Assembly: GCF_000297495.1 (NCBI RefSeq)
Contig: NZ_ALWX01000041.1
Span: forward strand, 1-36,977
From: Janibacter hoylei PVAS-1
GTDB lineage: Bacteria > Actinomycetota > Actinomycetes > Actinomycetales > Dermatophilaceae
DNA: 36,977 bases
Direction: 5' to 3'
Shown here piece after piece: positions 27,063-34,847 of the stretch (position 1 is the first letter of the stretch; each line of letters opens with the position of its first letter). The notes beneath the pieces were generated by a model. It was not told where the DNA came from. It was given only the letters and a program-made list of their open reading frames with translations, and did no database searches. The position numbers and the translations under genes were made by a program.

Positions 27063-27085
27063 GCTGCCGTCACGCCACCGGCAGC
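27063..27085. terminator. Hairpin between the convergent xerC and M23 genes
   Basis: GCTGCCG (27063-27069), ten-base... loop of nine bases, CGGCAGC (27079-27085). It covers the seven-base gap and the last codons of the M23 gene, so it can terminate xerC transcripts. Confidence 0.4.
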
Positions 27086-27555
27086 AGCACGACCCGCCGG
27101 GCCCCGAAGAAGCCCATGGGGTCGAGGTAGGTGTCATCGCGCTTGGCGCCCAGGTGCAGGCAGGTGGCGGGCTCGCAGTGCCCGGGCTCGGGACCGACCC
27201 GGCCGATCTCTTCACCTCGGCGGACCCGATCACCCACGGTGAGGGAGGAGTCCACGGGCTCGTACGTGCTGCGGACACCGTCGCCGTGCGTGATGCTCAC
27301 CGTCCCGCGGCCGGCGATCCGACCGCGATGGGTGACGACGCCGTCGTCGACGGAGGTGACGGGGTCGCCCTTCGACGCCGCGAGGTCGATGCCGCGATGG
27401 CCCGCCCCCCACCGCTCCTCGGGGGCATCGAAGGGAGCCGCCACCACCGGGCGTCCACCGTCGCCGACCGGCCAGGACCACATCGCCCGCGGCGGCGGCG
27501 CCGGCCCGACGAGGGCTCCGGCAGCGAGGAGGGCGACGACGGGGACGGTGCTCAT
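27070..27555 (-). CDS. Secreted M23 family metallopeptidase (LytM-like)
   Basis: A 161-residue protein with a signal-peptide-like N-terminus (STVPVVALLAAGALVGPAPPPRA) and one M23/LytM domain, which cuts peptidoglycan cross-links. The first zinc motif is present, HRGID (His53, Asp57), and DDGVVTHRGRIAGRGTVSITH is typical. In the C-terminal H-x-H motif the first His is replaced by Cys (CLHLG: Cys132, His134), so a usual catalytic His is missing. I recall CLHWG-type variants in actinobacterial homologues, perhaps acting as activators rather than enzymes. It lies between xerC and rpsB, as often seen. Short promoter region at 27556-27642 with nothing clear. Confidence 0.88.
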   Translation of the reverse strand: MSTVPVVALLAAGALVGPAPPPRAMWSWPVGDGGRPVVAAPFDAPEERWGAGHRGIDLAASKGDPVTSVDDGVVTHRGRIAGRGTVSITHGDGVRSTYEPVDSSLTVGDRVRRGEEIGRVGPEPGHCEPATCLHLGAKRDDTYLDPMGFFGARRVVLLPVA

Positions 27556-27642
27556 GACGGGGAGCGTGGCCGTTGTCGGGCCGTGGTGCCGGCTCCAGCC
27601 TGCAGCGGTGGACGGTGACCGCGGGCCGGGGCCGCCTGTGGA

Positions 27643-28791
27643 TCACGCGGCCAGGCGCTGACAGGCCTCGCGCAGGAGCGACTCGTGCTTGCAGCAGGCG
27701 AAGCGCACGAGCGAGGCCGTCGGTGCCGGGTCGTCGCAGAAGACGGAGACCGGCACGGCGGCCACCCCTGCGGACTCGGGCAGCCGCAGGCACCACTCGA
27801 GAGCGTCGGTCACGCCGAGCGGCGCAGCATCGGCGACGACGAAGTAGGTGCCCTGGGAGGGCCGCACCTCGAGCCCGGCCGACCGCAGACCGTCGACGAG
27901 CAGGTCGTGCCGGGCCCGCAACGACTCGCGCAGCGCGTCGAGGGGCGCCGGCCCCAGACGCAGCGCGTGCGCCACCGCGTGCTGGAGGGGAGAGGCCGTC
28001 GTGAAGGTCAGGTACTGCTTGACGACCCGAGCGGCCCGCACGAGGTGCGCGGGCCCGCTGACCCAGCCGACCTTCCACCCCGTGACGGAGAAGAACTTGC
28101 CGGCGGAGCCGATCGTCAGGGTCCGCTCGGCCATGCCCGGCAGGGTGGCGATCGGGATGTGCGGCACCCCGAAGGTCAGGTGCTCGTAGACCTCGTCGCT
28201 CACGACCCACGCGTCGTGCCGACGCGCGAGCTCGGCGACCATCTCGAGCTCGGCCCGGTCGAGGACCTTGCCCGTCGGGTTGTGCGGGCTGTTGAGCAGC
28301 ACGACCCTGGTCCGGGGGCTGAAGGCGCGGGCGAGGGCCGCGGGGTCGATCGTCAGGTCGGGCAGCCGCAGCGGCACCGTCCGCTTGACCCCGCCGGCGA
28401 GCGCGATGACGGCCGAGTAGCTGTCGTACGAGGGCTCGAGCACGACGACCTCGTCACCCGGCTCGAGCAGGCCGAGGAGCGACGCGGCGATCGCCTCGGT
28501 CGCGCCCGAGGTCACGAGCACCTCGTCCGCCGGGTCGAGTCGAAGGGAGTGGTGGCGGGCCTGGTGCTCGGCGACCGCCTCGCGCAGGGCCGGGATGCCG
28601 ATCGACGGCGGGTACTGGTTGTGGCCCGCGTCGATCGCGTGCTTCGCGGCCTCGAGCACCTCGGCGGGGCCGTCGGTGTCGGGGAAGCCCTGCCCGAGGT
28701 TGATCGCGTCGTGCTCGACCGCGAGGGCCGACATCGTCGCGAAGATCGTCTCGGCGTGCGGCTCCATGCGGGCGACGAGGGGTGCGCTCAT
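27643..28791 (-). CDS. PLP-dependent class I/II aminotransferase
   Basis: A 382-residue fold-type I aminotransferase. Seen: INLGQGFPDTDGP near the N-terminus, NQYPPSIGIPALREAVAEH, SGATEAI, LEPSYDSY, NSPHNPTGKV (substrate/PLP Asn), VSDEVYEHL (PLP Asp/Tyr) and the Schiff-base Lys232 in SAGKFFSVTGWKVGW, then RFACCKHE with the carboxylate-binding Arg. The pattern is that of the kynurenine/methionine (YbdL, KAT) and succinyl-DAP (DapC) group; the substrate cannot be fixed from sequence. The ATG at 28791 lies seven bases after TAGCCT on the same strand and has no ribosome site, so it may be leaderless. Divergent from rpsB. Confidence 0.9.
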   Translation of the reverse strand: MSAPLVARMEPHAETIFATMSALAVEHDAINLGQGFPDTDGPAEVLEAAKHAIDAGHNQYPPSIGIPALREAVAEHQARHHSLRLDPADEVLVTSGATEAIAASLLGLLEPGDEVVVLEPSYDSYSAVIALAGGVKRTVPLRLPDLTIDPAALARAFSPRTRVVLLNSPHNPTGKVLDRAELEMVAELARRHDAWVVSDEVYEHLTFGVPHIPIATLPGMAERTLTIGSAGKFFSVTGWKVGWVSGPAHLVRAARVVKQYLTFTTASPLQHAVAHALRLGPAPLDALRESLRARHDLLVDGLRSAGLEVRPSQGTYFVVADAAPLGVTDALEWCLRLPESAGVAAVPVSVFCDDPAPTASLVRFACCKHESLLREACQRLAA

Positions 28792-28798
28792 GTCGGGC

Positions 28799-28804
28799 AG
28801 GCTA
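28799..28804 (-). promoter_or_regulatory. -10 box of the aminotransferase gene
   Basis: TAGCCT on the minus strand, seven bases before the ATG at 28791; no ribosome site between them. A leaderless transcript is inferred. No good -35 element. Confidence 0.4.
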
Positions 28805-28841
28805 CGCCGCCGGACGATTTCCTCCCTTCGCCCCGCGGCCG

Positions 28842-28964
28842 TAGGATGGGGTGCACATCCAGTCTGTCTGGATGAATTCGCGTGTTCCTCGCCGGGTGAC
28901 GAGTCCGACTCTGAATCCGGGGCACACCACGGCAGTCCCGACCTCGGTCGGGCGGGGTCGTGCC
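28842..28964 (+). promoter_or_regulatory. rpsB promoter and structured 5' leader
   Basis: TAGGAT (28842-28847) is a probable -10. The downstream leader of about 155 bases before rpsB carries a perfect 7-bp hairpin CATCCAG-TCTGT-CTGGATG (28856-28874), right at the expected mRNA start. A larger stem closes with GGCAC/GTGCC (28921-28925 with 28960-28964) around CCCGACC-TC-GGTCGGG (28937-28952). Such a leader could carry S2 autoregulation or attenuation. The structures are seen; the role is inferred. Confidence 0.45.
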
Positions 28965-29010
28965 GGAGCACCAGGACAACAACTGACAACCTATGAGAGA
29001 GGACTTCGGC

Positions 29011-29905
29011 ATGGCCGTCGTCACGATGCGCCAGCTCCTCGAGAGCGGCGTCCACTTCGGGCACCAGACCCGTCGCTGGAACCCCAAGATGAAGCGCTTC
29101 ATCATGACCGAGCGCAATGGCATCTACATCATCGACCTGCAGCAGTCGCTGACCTACATCAACGACGCGTACGAGTTCGTCAAGCAGACCGTGTCGCACG
29201 GCGGCACGATCCTCTTCGTCGGCACGAAGAAGCAGGCCCAGGAGCCGATCGCCGAGCAGGCGACGCGCGTCGGGATGCCCTACGTCAACCACCGCTGGCT
29301 CGGTGGCATGCTCACCAACTTCCAGACGATCTCCAAGCGCCTCACCCGGCTCAAGGAGCTCGAGGAGCTCGACTTCGACACCGTGGCCGGTTCGGGCTAC
29401 ACGAAGAAGGAGCTGCTCATCCTCCGTCGTGAGAAGGACAAGCTCGACAAGACCCTCGGCGGCATCCGCAACATGTCGAAGGTCCCCTCCGCCGTGTGGA
29501 TCGTCGACACCAAGAAGGAGCACCTCGCGGTCGACGAGGCGCGCAAGCTGGGCCTGCCGGTCATCGCGATCCTCGACACCAACTGCGACCCCGACGAGGT
29601 CGACTACAAGATCCCCGGCAACGACGACGCGATCCGCTCCGTCACGCTGCTGACCCGCGTCGTCGCCGATGCGGTCGCCGACGGCCTGATGGCCCGCGGT
29701 GGCGGCAAGTCCGGTGCGGACGCCTCCGCCGAGGCCGAGCCGATGGCCGAGTGGGAGCGCGAGCTCCTCGCCGGTGAGGCCGCTGCCGAGGCTCCGGCCG
29801 CTGCCGAGGCCCCCGCCGCTGCTGAGGCTCCGGCTGCTGCCGAGGCCCCCGCCGCCGAGGCCGCCCCGGAAGCTCCGGCCGCCGAGGCCGCCCCCCGAGG
29901 CCTGA
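29011..29905 (+). CDS. rpsB: 30S ribosomal protein S2, frame lost at the penultimate codons
   Basis: S2 binds the 30S neck with S1. The family sequence is complete: [77 protein letters not shown] and [23 protein letters not shown], then an Ala/Glu/Pro-repeat tail usual for actinobacteria. As written the frame passes PRGLSL and enters tsf. Removing one C from 29891-29896 gives AAPEA and a stop at 29903-29905, 51 bases before tsf, for a 297-residue S2. I chose ATG 29011 because the family starts here; upstream ATG 28993 would add MREDFG. Confidence 0.95.
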
Positions 29906-29956
29906 GCCTCCACTCACCGACCACCGTCACACCTCACGAAGGAGAACGGGACACAC

Positions 29957-30784
29957 ATGGCGAACTACACCGCCGCTGACATCAAGGAGCTGCGCGAGCG
30001 CACCGGCGCCGGCATGCTCGACGTGAAGAAGGCGCTCGACGAGGCCGAGGGCGACAAGTCCAAGGCCCAGGAGCTGCTGCGCATCAAGGGCCTCAAGGGC
30101 GTCACCAAGCGCGAGGGACGCACGACCTCCAACGGTCTGGTCGTCGCCAAGGCCGAGGCCGGCGTCGGCACGCTCGTCGAGGTCCTCTGCGAGACTGACT
30201 TCGTCGCCAAGGGCGAGAAGTTCGGCGCCCTCGCGGACGAGGTCCTCGCCGCGGCCGTCGCGGCCAAGGCCACCGACGCGGAGTCCCTGCTGGCTGCCCC
30301 CGCCGGGGACAAGACCGTCAAGGACCTCCTCGACGACGCCAACGCCACCATCGGCGAGAAGATCGAGGTCAAGCGGGTCGCCCGCGTCGAGGCCCCCAAC
30401 GTCTCGGCGTACCTGCACAAGACCAGCCCTGACCTGCCGGCCCAGATCGGTGTCCTCCTGGGCACCGAGGGTGGCGACGACCAGGTGGCCCGTGACGTCG
30501 CGATGCACATCGCCGCGTTCAGCCCCAACGTCCTCACCCGCGACGAGATCGACGCCGACGTCGTCGCCAACGAGCGTCGCATCGCCGAGGAGACGGCCAA
30601 GGAGGAGGGCAAGCCCGAGGCTGCCCTGCCCAAGATCGTCGAGGGCCGGGTCAACGGCTTCTTCAAGGAAAACGTCCTGCTCGACCAGCCCTTCGCCAAG
30701 GACTCCAAGAAGTCCGTCGGCAAGGTCCTCGAGGAGGCCGGTGCGAGCGCCACGCAGTTCGCGCGCTTCCGCGTCGGTTCCTGA
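29957..30784 (+). CDS. tsf: Elongation factor Ts
   Basis: EF-Ts is the nucleotide exchange factor of EF-Tu. The 275-residue protein has the N-terminal UBA-like domain ([29 protein letters not shown]), the [10 protein letters not shown] signature (ECETDFVA-type) and the core dimer-like subdomains ending [20 protein letters not shown] lies at 29939-29944. It is co-transcribed with rpsB, the universal order, and followed by a strong terminator, which separates the pair from the pyrH-frr-cdsA group. Confidence 0.97.
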   Translation: MANYTAADIKELRERTGAGMLDVKKALDEAEGDKSKAQELLRIKGLKGVTKREGRTTSNGLVVAKAEAGVGTLVEVLCETDFVAKGEKFGALADEVLAAAVAAKATDAESLLAAPAGDKTVKDLLDDANATIGEKIEVKRVARVEAPNVSAYLHKTSPDLPAQIGVLLGTEGGDDQVARDVAMHIAAFSPNVLTRDEIDADVVANERRIAEETAKEEGKPEAALPKIVEGRVNGFFKENVLLDQPFAKDSKKSVGKVLEEAGASATQFARFRVGS

Positions 30785-30801
30785 CGAACCCCGCACCACG
30801 C

Positions 30802-30840
30802 CGAAGGGCGCCGCACCCCATCCGGGGGCGGCGCCCTTCG
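30802..30840. terminator. Strong intrinsic terminator after tsf
   Basis: CGAAGGGCGCCGC (30802-30814) pairs perfectly with GCGGCGCCCTTCG (30828-30840); an inner CCCC/GGGG extends the stem after one mismatch. It lies between tsf and the convergent ABM-domain gene and can serve both. Confidence 0.85.
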
Positions 30841-30857
30841 TCATGCTCGTCGCCAGA

Positions 30858-31439
30858 TCACGGCGAGCGCCGCGGCTGGGTCCACGGCAGGAAGAGCCGT
30901 GTGACGAAGGGGAGGAAGACGTACGTCATCCACGGGATGGCGATGGCGCAGGTGAGCAGCACGCGGCCCCAGGCCGGCCACCCCTCGGTCACCACGGCGA
31001 GCACGTAGGTGAGCACCAGGCTCGTGGGGAAGAAGGCGCAGAAGATGACGACCATCTGCTTCCACCGCGGCGGGGCGGGCGGGGCGATGTCGCCGCCGGT
31101 CACCTCGTGCGGCTCGTCGAACCACCCCTCGATGCCGGTGCGCGACTCCATCCGGGTCGTCTCGACGAGGCGGGTGGCGGCGCCGAGCCAGCGGGCCCGC
31201 TCGTGGGACTGCTGCCAGTGCTCGAGGGCGTCGGCATCGGCGAAGCGGTAGAGCATGTGCCACTGCTCGGACCCGGGCGAAGGGCGCACCCAGCCCGAGC
31301 CGAGGAAGCCGGGGAAGCGCCGGGCGAGGTTGGTGCCCGCGTCGGCCCAGACCTGCATGAGGGCTTCGTCCTCGGGGCGGACGGTACGGGTGATCGAGAC
31401 GGTGACGGGGGCCGACCGGTCGGCGGGTGCGGTGCTCAC
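30858..31439 (-). CDS. ABM-domain membrane protein (antibiotic biosynthesis monooxygenase superfamily, COG3224-like)
   Basis: A 193-residue protein with an N-terminal ferredoxin-like ABM domain (residues 10-110; PVTVSITRTVRPEDEALMQVWADAG, FPGFLGSGWVRPSPGSEQWHMLYRFADADALEHWQQSHER) and two C-terminal membrane spans (about MVVIFCAFFPTSLVLTYVLAV and VLLTCAIAIPWMTYVFLPFV). Such fusions of an ABM domain to membrane helices are widespread but have no assigned reaction. GTG 31439 starts at the conserved region; upstream in-frame residues look non-coding. It lies between tsf and pyrH, convergent with tsf. Only moderate certainty about the exact start. Confidence 0.8.
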   Translation of the reverse strand: MSTAPADRSAPVTVSITRTVRPEDEALMQVWADAGTNLARRFPGFLGSGWVRPSPGSEQWHMLYRFADADALEHWQQSHERARWLGAATRLVETTRMESRTGIEGWFDEPHEVTGGDIAPPAPPRWKQMVVIFCAFFPTSLVLTYVLAVVTEGWPAWGRVLLTCAIAIPWMTYVFLPFVTRLFLPWTQPRRSP

Positions 31440-31539
31440 GACGGGCAAGGATAGGTGCTCAGGCGGGCGGGCGGAGCGCCTCGAGCACGACCCGCAGGGG
31501 GTGGTCGGCGGTGGCGCCGGCCAAGGTGCGGACGACGCT

Positions 31540-31581
31540 AGTGACCCCGCGGTCACTTGACAAGTGGAGAGCACATGTCAA
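31540..31581. promoter_or_regulatory. Cluster of inverted repeats between the ABM gene and pyrH
   Basis: AGTGACC-CCGC-GGTCACT (31540-31557) is a perfect 7-bp palindrome. It is followed by TTGACA (31557-31562), 13 bases, and TGTCAA (31576-31581), a second inverted repeat; CACTTG/AAGTG overlaps both. The TTGACA could also be a -35 element, but I see no matching -10. The 230-base gap 31440-31669 holds no clear gene apart from the pyrH ribosome site GGGAG. Confidence 0.4.
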
Positions 31582-31669
31582 GCAGCCCGTGCGACTCGGG
31601 TGAGTTCCTCGGTGGGGCCGGACCTGTGGAAGGATCGGGCGAACCCGCACGCGACCCAGGGAGCACCAC

Positions 31670-32398
31670 GTGACCGAGCAGACCACCCCCCAGGCCGACC
31701 GCAGGGTCCTCCTCAAGCTCTCCGGTGAAGCCTTCGGTGGCGGCAAGGTCGGGCTGAGCCCCGACGTCGTGCGGGGGATCGCCGAACAGATCGCCGTGGC
31801 CGTCCGTGAGGGCATCCAGGTCGCGATCGTCGTCGGGGGTGGCAACTTCTTCCGCGGCGCCGAGCTGCAGGAGCAGGGCATGGACCGCAGCCGCGCCGAC
31901 TACATGGGCATGCTCGGCACGGTGATGAACTGCCTGGCGCTGCAGGACTTCCTCGAGCACGCCGGCGTCGACACCCGCGTGCAGACGGCCATCACCATGG
32001 GTCAGGTCGCCGAGGCCTACATCCCGCGCCGGGCGATCCGCCACCTCGAAAAGGGCCGAGTCGTCATCTTCGGTGCGGGGGCCGGCATGCCCTTCTTCTC
32101 CACCGACACGGTGAGCGCCCAGCGCGCCCTGGAGATCAAGTGCGACGCGGTGCTCATGTCCAAGAACGGCGTCGACGGGGTCTACGACTCCGACCCGCGG
32201 ACCAACCCGGACGCCCGCAAGCTCGACCGGGTGACCTACGAGGAGGCCATCCAGCAGAACCTCAAGGTCGTCGACGCCGCGGCCTTCAGCCTCTGCCGCG
32301 AAAACCGCCTCCCGATGGTCGTCTTCGGCATGGAGGGTCCGGGCAATGTCACCCGCGCCCTGCTCGGCGAGCCCATCGGCACCGTCGTCACGGCCTGA
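31670..32398 (+). CDS. pyrH: UMP kinase PyrH
   Basis: UMP kinase converts UMP to UDP with ATP, feeding all pyrimidine nucleotides. The 242-residue protein belongs to the amino acid kinase fold: [13 protein letters not shown] (phosphate loop), [52 protein letters not shown] and [23 protein letters not shown] 31670 has GGGAG about eight bases before it. First gene of pyrH-frr-cdsA. Confidence 0.97.
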   Translation: MTEQTTPQADRRVLLKLSGEAFGGGKVGLSPDVVRGIAEQIAVAVREGIQVAIVVGGGNFFRGAELQEQGMDRSRADYMGMLGTVMNCLALQDFLEHAGVDTRVQTAITMGQVAEAYIPRRAIRHLEKGRVVIFGAGAGMPFFSTDTVSAQRALEIKCDAVLMSKNGVDGVYDSDPRTNPDARKLDRVTYEEAIQQNLKVVDAAAFSLCRENRLPMVVFGMEGPGNVTRALLGEPIGTVVTA

Positions 32399-32474
32399 GT
32401 GAGAGACTGACCCCAGACCACCGCGGCCCAGCCGCACGCGAGGCCCCCGGGGCCGGAGAAGGAGACGGACGCAC

Positions 32475-33032
32475 ATGATCGAGGACGCACTGCTCGAGGC
32501 CGAGGACAAGATGGGCAAGGCCATCGAGGTGGCCAAGGACAACTTCGCCGGCATCCGCACCGGTCGCGTCAACCCGGGCCTCTTCAGCGGGGTCATGGTC
32601 GACTACTACGGGTCCCCGACGCCGCTGCAGCAGCTGGCCTCCTTCCAGACCCCCGAGGCCCGCACCCTGCTCATCACCCCCTTCGACAAGTCTTCGATGG
32701 GCGCGATCGAGAGTGCCCTGCGCGACTCCGACCTCGGCGCCAACCCGAGCAACGACGGCACCGTCATCCGGGTGACGATGCCCGAGCTGACCGCCGAGCG
32801 TCGCAAGGAGTACATCAAGCTGGCCCACTCGCAGGGCGAGGACGCCAAGGTCTCGATCCGCCACGTCCGTCGCGCCGCCAAGGACACGATCGACAAGCTC
32901 GTCAAGGACGGCGAGGTCGGCGAGGACGAGGGCACCCGCGGTGAAAAGGACCTCGACGCCCTGACGAAGAAGTACGTCGAGACCGTCGACACCCTCCTCA
33001 AGGCCAAGGAAGCCGAGCTCTCCGAGGTCTGA
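32475..33032 (+). CDS. frr: Ribosome recycling factor
   Basis: RRF splits post-termination ribosomes with EF-G. The 185-residue protein has the standard length and pattern: MGKAIEVAKDNFAGIRTGRVNPGLFSGVMVDYYG, TPLQQLASFQTPEARTLLITPFDKSSMGAIE, NDGTVIRVTMPELTAERRKEY and the C-terminal helix ending SEV. GGAGAAGGAG lies a few bases before the ATG. It is 76 bases downstream of pyrH and one base from cdsA. Confidence 0.97.
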   Translation: MIEDALLEAEDKMGKAIEVAKDNFAGIRTGRVNPGLFSGVMVDYYGSPTPLQQLASFQTPEARTLLITPFDKSSMGAIESALRDSDLGANPSNDGTVIRVTMPELTAERRKEYIKLAHSQGEDAKVSIRHVRRAAKDTIDKLVKDGEVGEDEGTRGEKDLDALTKKYVETVDTLLKAKEAELSEV

Positions 33033-33033
33033 T

Positions 33034-33909
33034 GTGACCGAACCCCAGCCCGCCACCCGGCGCGCCATCAGGGCGGCTGCGCCCGCCGCCGCAGGTCCGT
33101 CGAGCCGGGCGGGTCGCAACCTGCCCGTCGCCATCGCCTCTGGCGTCGTCCTCGGCGCCGGCGCGGCCGGCGCCCTGGTGGCGCACCCGGTGGCCTTCGT
33201 CGTCGTCATCTGCGTCGCCATGGTCATCGCGGTCTGGGAGATGCGGCAGGCCCTGAGCGAAGGGGGGCTCTTCGCCCCCTTCGCCCCGGTGGCCATCGGT
33301 GCGGTGAGCATGATCGTCGCCGCCTACGTCCGTGGGGCCGAGGCGCTCGTCTTCGCGGCGGCGCTCACGCTCGTGGCCACGCTCGTGTGGCGGGTGGCCG
33401 ACGGGCTCGCCGGGGCCGTGCGTGACGTCGGCGCGGGCGCGCTGATCCTGCTCTACCCGTGCCTCCTGGCCGGCTTCGCCGCGATGATGCTCGCCGAGCC
33501 GCAGGGGCAGTGGCGGATCTTCGTCTTCATCATCATCACCATCGCCTCCGACATCGGCGGCTATGCCTTCGGGGTCCTGCTCGGCAAGCACCCGATGGCG
33601 CCGAAGCTGTCCCCGAAGAAGTCCTGGGAGGGTTTCGCCGGGTCGGTCATCTCGTGCGCGCTCGTCGGGGCGATCGCGATCCCGCTCACCCTCGACGGTC
33701 CCTGGTGGCAGGGTGCCGTGCTCGGCGCCCTCGTCGCCCCGGTCGCGACGATCGGTGACCTCATCGAGTCCAGCCTCAAGCGCAACCTCGGGATCAAGGA
33801 CATGTCCAACATCATCCCGGGCCACGGCGGCCTGATGGACCGGCTCGACTCGCTCGTGCTCGTCGTGCCGCTCGTGTGGGTGGCGCTGCGGGTCATCGCG
33901 CCCCACTGA
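33034..33909 (+). CDS. cdsA: Phosphatidate cytidylyltransferase CdsA
   Basis: CdsA makes CDP-diacylglycerol from phosphatidate and CTP, the precursor of all membrane phospholipids. The 291-residue integral membrane protein has about eight spans and the family signature SSLKRNLGIKDMSNIIPGHGG followed by LMDRLDSLV at the C-terminus, plus SPKKSWEGFAGS. GTG 33034 starts one base after the frr stop, so it is coupled to frr. A short hairpin (33928-33945) follows. Confidence 0.95.
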   Translation: MTEPQPATRRAIRAAAPAAAGPSSRAGRNLPVAIASGVVLGAGAAGALVAHPVAFVVVICVAMVIAVWEMRQALSEGGLFAPFAPVAIGAVSMIVAAYVRGAEALVFAAALTLVATLVWRVADGLAGAVRDVGAGALILLYPCLLAGFAAMMLAEPQGQWRIFVFIIITIASDIGGYAFGVLLGKHPMAPKLSPKKSWEGFAGSVISCALVGAIAIPLTLDGPWWQGAVLGALVAPVATIGDLIESSLKRNLGIKDMSNIIPGHGGLMDRLDSLVLVVPLVWVALRVIAPH

Positions 33910-33927
33910 TCTGGTAGATCCCTGACG

Positions 33928-33945
33928 AGGCCCCCGGCCGGGCCT
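33928..33945 (+). terminator. Possible terminator after cdsA
   Basis: AGGCCC-CCGGCC-GGGCCT (33928-33945), a 6-bp stem with a self-complementary loop, 19 bases after the cdsA stop. Short and without U-tract. A promoter-like TAGCGT (33981-33986) follows, apparently for the disrupted HNH gene. Confidence 0.4.
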
Positions 33946-33994
33946 GATCGCGTGTTCACCCGCGGTCCCACAGGTCGCCCTAGCGTCGCTCGTG

Positions 33995-34127
33995 CCCCGA
34001 GGGCGTCGAGCTGGCTGATCGCGGTGGCCGTGGACGGGATGCCGGGAGGTGCGGCGGTGGCCGACGCCGCCGGCGCCAGCACGAGCGAGGTGGCGGCGAG
34101 GAGGGAGCAGGTGGCGCGCAGGCGCAT
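33995..34127 (-). pseudogene. Displaced, inverted N-terminus (signal peptide) of the HNH nuclease gene
   Basis: Reading from ATG 34127 on the minus strand gives a signal peptide ([19 protein letters not shown], then [24 protein letters not shown]) with AAGGA before it. As I know the family, secreted DUF1524 HNH nucleases start this way, ending xIPSxxTAxxQLxxL before the mature domain. The rest of such a gene lies just downstream on the opposite strand. Beyond about 33995 the minus reading stops resembling protein and overlaps the probable plus-strand promoter at 33981. So this is the start of the following gene in inverted orientation, not a separate gene. Confidence 0.6.
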
Positions 34128-34153
34128 GGCGGGTCCTTGGCGGTCGGGTGCCG

Positions 34154-34500
34154 TCGGGGGACTGGTACAGCGAGTACGACGGCGCGTCCTTCACCGACGG
34201 CAGCGACCTCGACATCGACCACGTCGTCCCGCTCGCCGAGGCCTGGCGCTCGGGCGCGGACTCGTGGTCGGCCCAGGAGCGCGAGGACTTCGCCAACGAC
34301 CTCGATGTCCGCAGCTCATCGCGGTCTCGGCCTCGTCCAACCGGTCGAAGGGGGACCAGGACCCCTCGTCGTGGTGGCCCACTCGCACCGCCTACCAGTG
34401 CACCTACGCGAAGATGTGGGTGGCGACGAAGTACCGCTGGGGCCTGGCCCTGCAGTCCGCGGAGAAGACGGCGCTGAGCACCCGACTCGAGAGCTGCTGA
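34154..34500 (+). pseudogene. HNH endonuclease, DUF1524/GmrSD-type C-terminal part, frameshifted and lacking its N-terminus
   Basis: The C-terminal nuclease part of a secreted HNH protein of the DUF1524 type: [31 protein letters not shown] (DIDH is the HNH metal/catalytic motif), then FANDLD in one frame, and [36 protein letters not shown] to LSTRLESC in another. One base is missing between 34304 and 34309 (GAT-GT-CCG), not in a homopolymer. The family's middle block (about 40-45 residues with a Cys and HW motif) is absent, and the signal peptide lies inverted upstream. Either the locus is misassembled or the gene is a decayed, rearranged pseudogene. Confidence 0.7.
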
Positions 34501-34510
34501 GGAGACCATC

Positions 34511-34828
34511 GTGCCCACGAGCACCTTCACCACCCGCGCCGGCGTCGCCACCCGTGAGGTCGGCACGACCACCGGTCGCGTCGAGCTCGAGACGACCGAG
34601 CGCGACGGCCGGGTCGCGAACCGCATCCGCTACGAGGGTGCTCAGGAGTGGTACCACCTCGTCGACGAGCCGAGCATCGGTAGTGCCGAGGCCGTGCACG
34701 TCGCCCTCGTCGGCGCCCTCTCCGGGCCGGACGAGTCCCCGGCGCCCGACGAGGCGGCCCACGGCGAGGGCGAAGGGCGGGACGCCGCCGATCCCGCGGC
34801 GGGCAGCTTTGGCGGGGCACGCTCCTGA
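34511..34828 (+). CDS. Small protein of unknown function
   Basis: A 105-residue hydrophilic protein: an N-terminal beta-rich half ([64 protein letters not shown]) and an acidic Glu/Asp/Gly/Ala tail. I recognise no domain. GTG 34511 has GAGGAGA six bases upstream, overlapping the HNH gene stop, so translation after the nuclease gene is likely. rlmN starts 19 bases after the stop. The pattern of third-position GC supports coding. Confidence 0.7.
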   Translation: MPTSTFTTRAGVATREVGTTTGRVELETTERDGRVANRIRYEGAQEWYHLVDEPSIGSAEAVHVALVGALSGPDESPAPDEAAHGEGEGRDAADPAAGSFGGARS

Positions 34829-34847
34829 CCTGAGAGACTTGGGGGCG

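Noticed and set aside
29906..29979. Extension of S2 into the start of tsf
   Set aside because: Caused by one surplus C; removal gives the usual end and leaves the tsf ribosome site free.
31459..31574. Small minus-strand ORFs upstream of the ABM-domain gene (for example VTSVVRTLAGATADHPLR...)
   Set aside because: Too short, no ribosome site and no family match; the region carries palindromes and is better read as regulatory.
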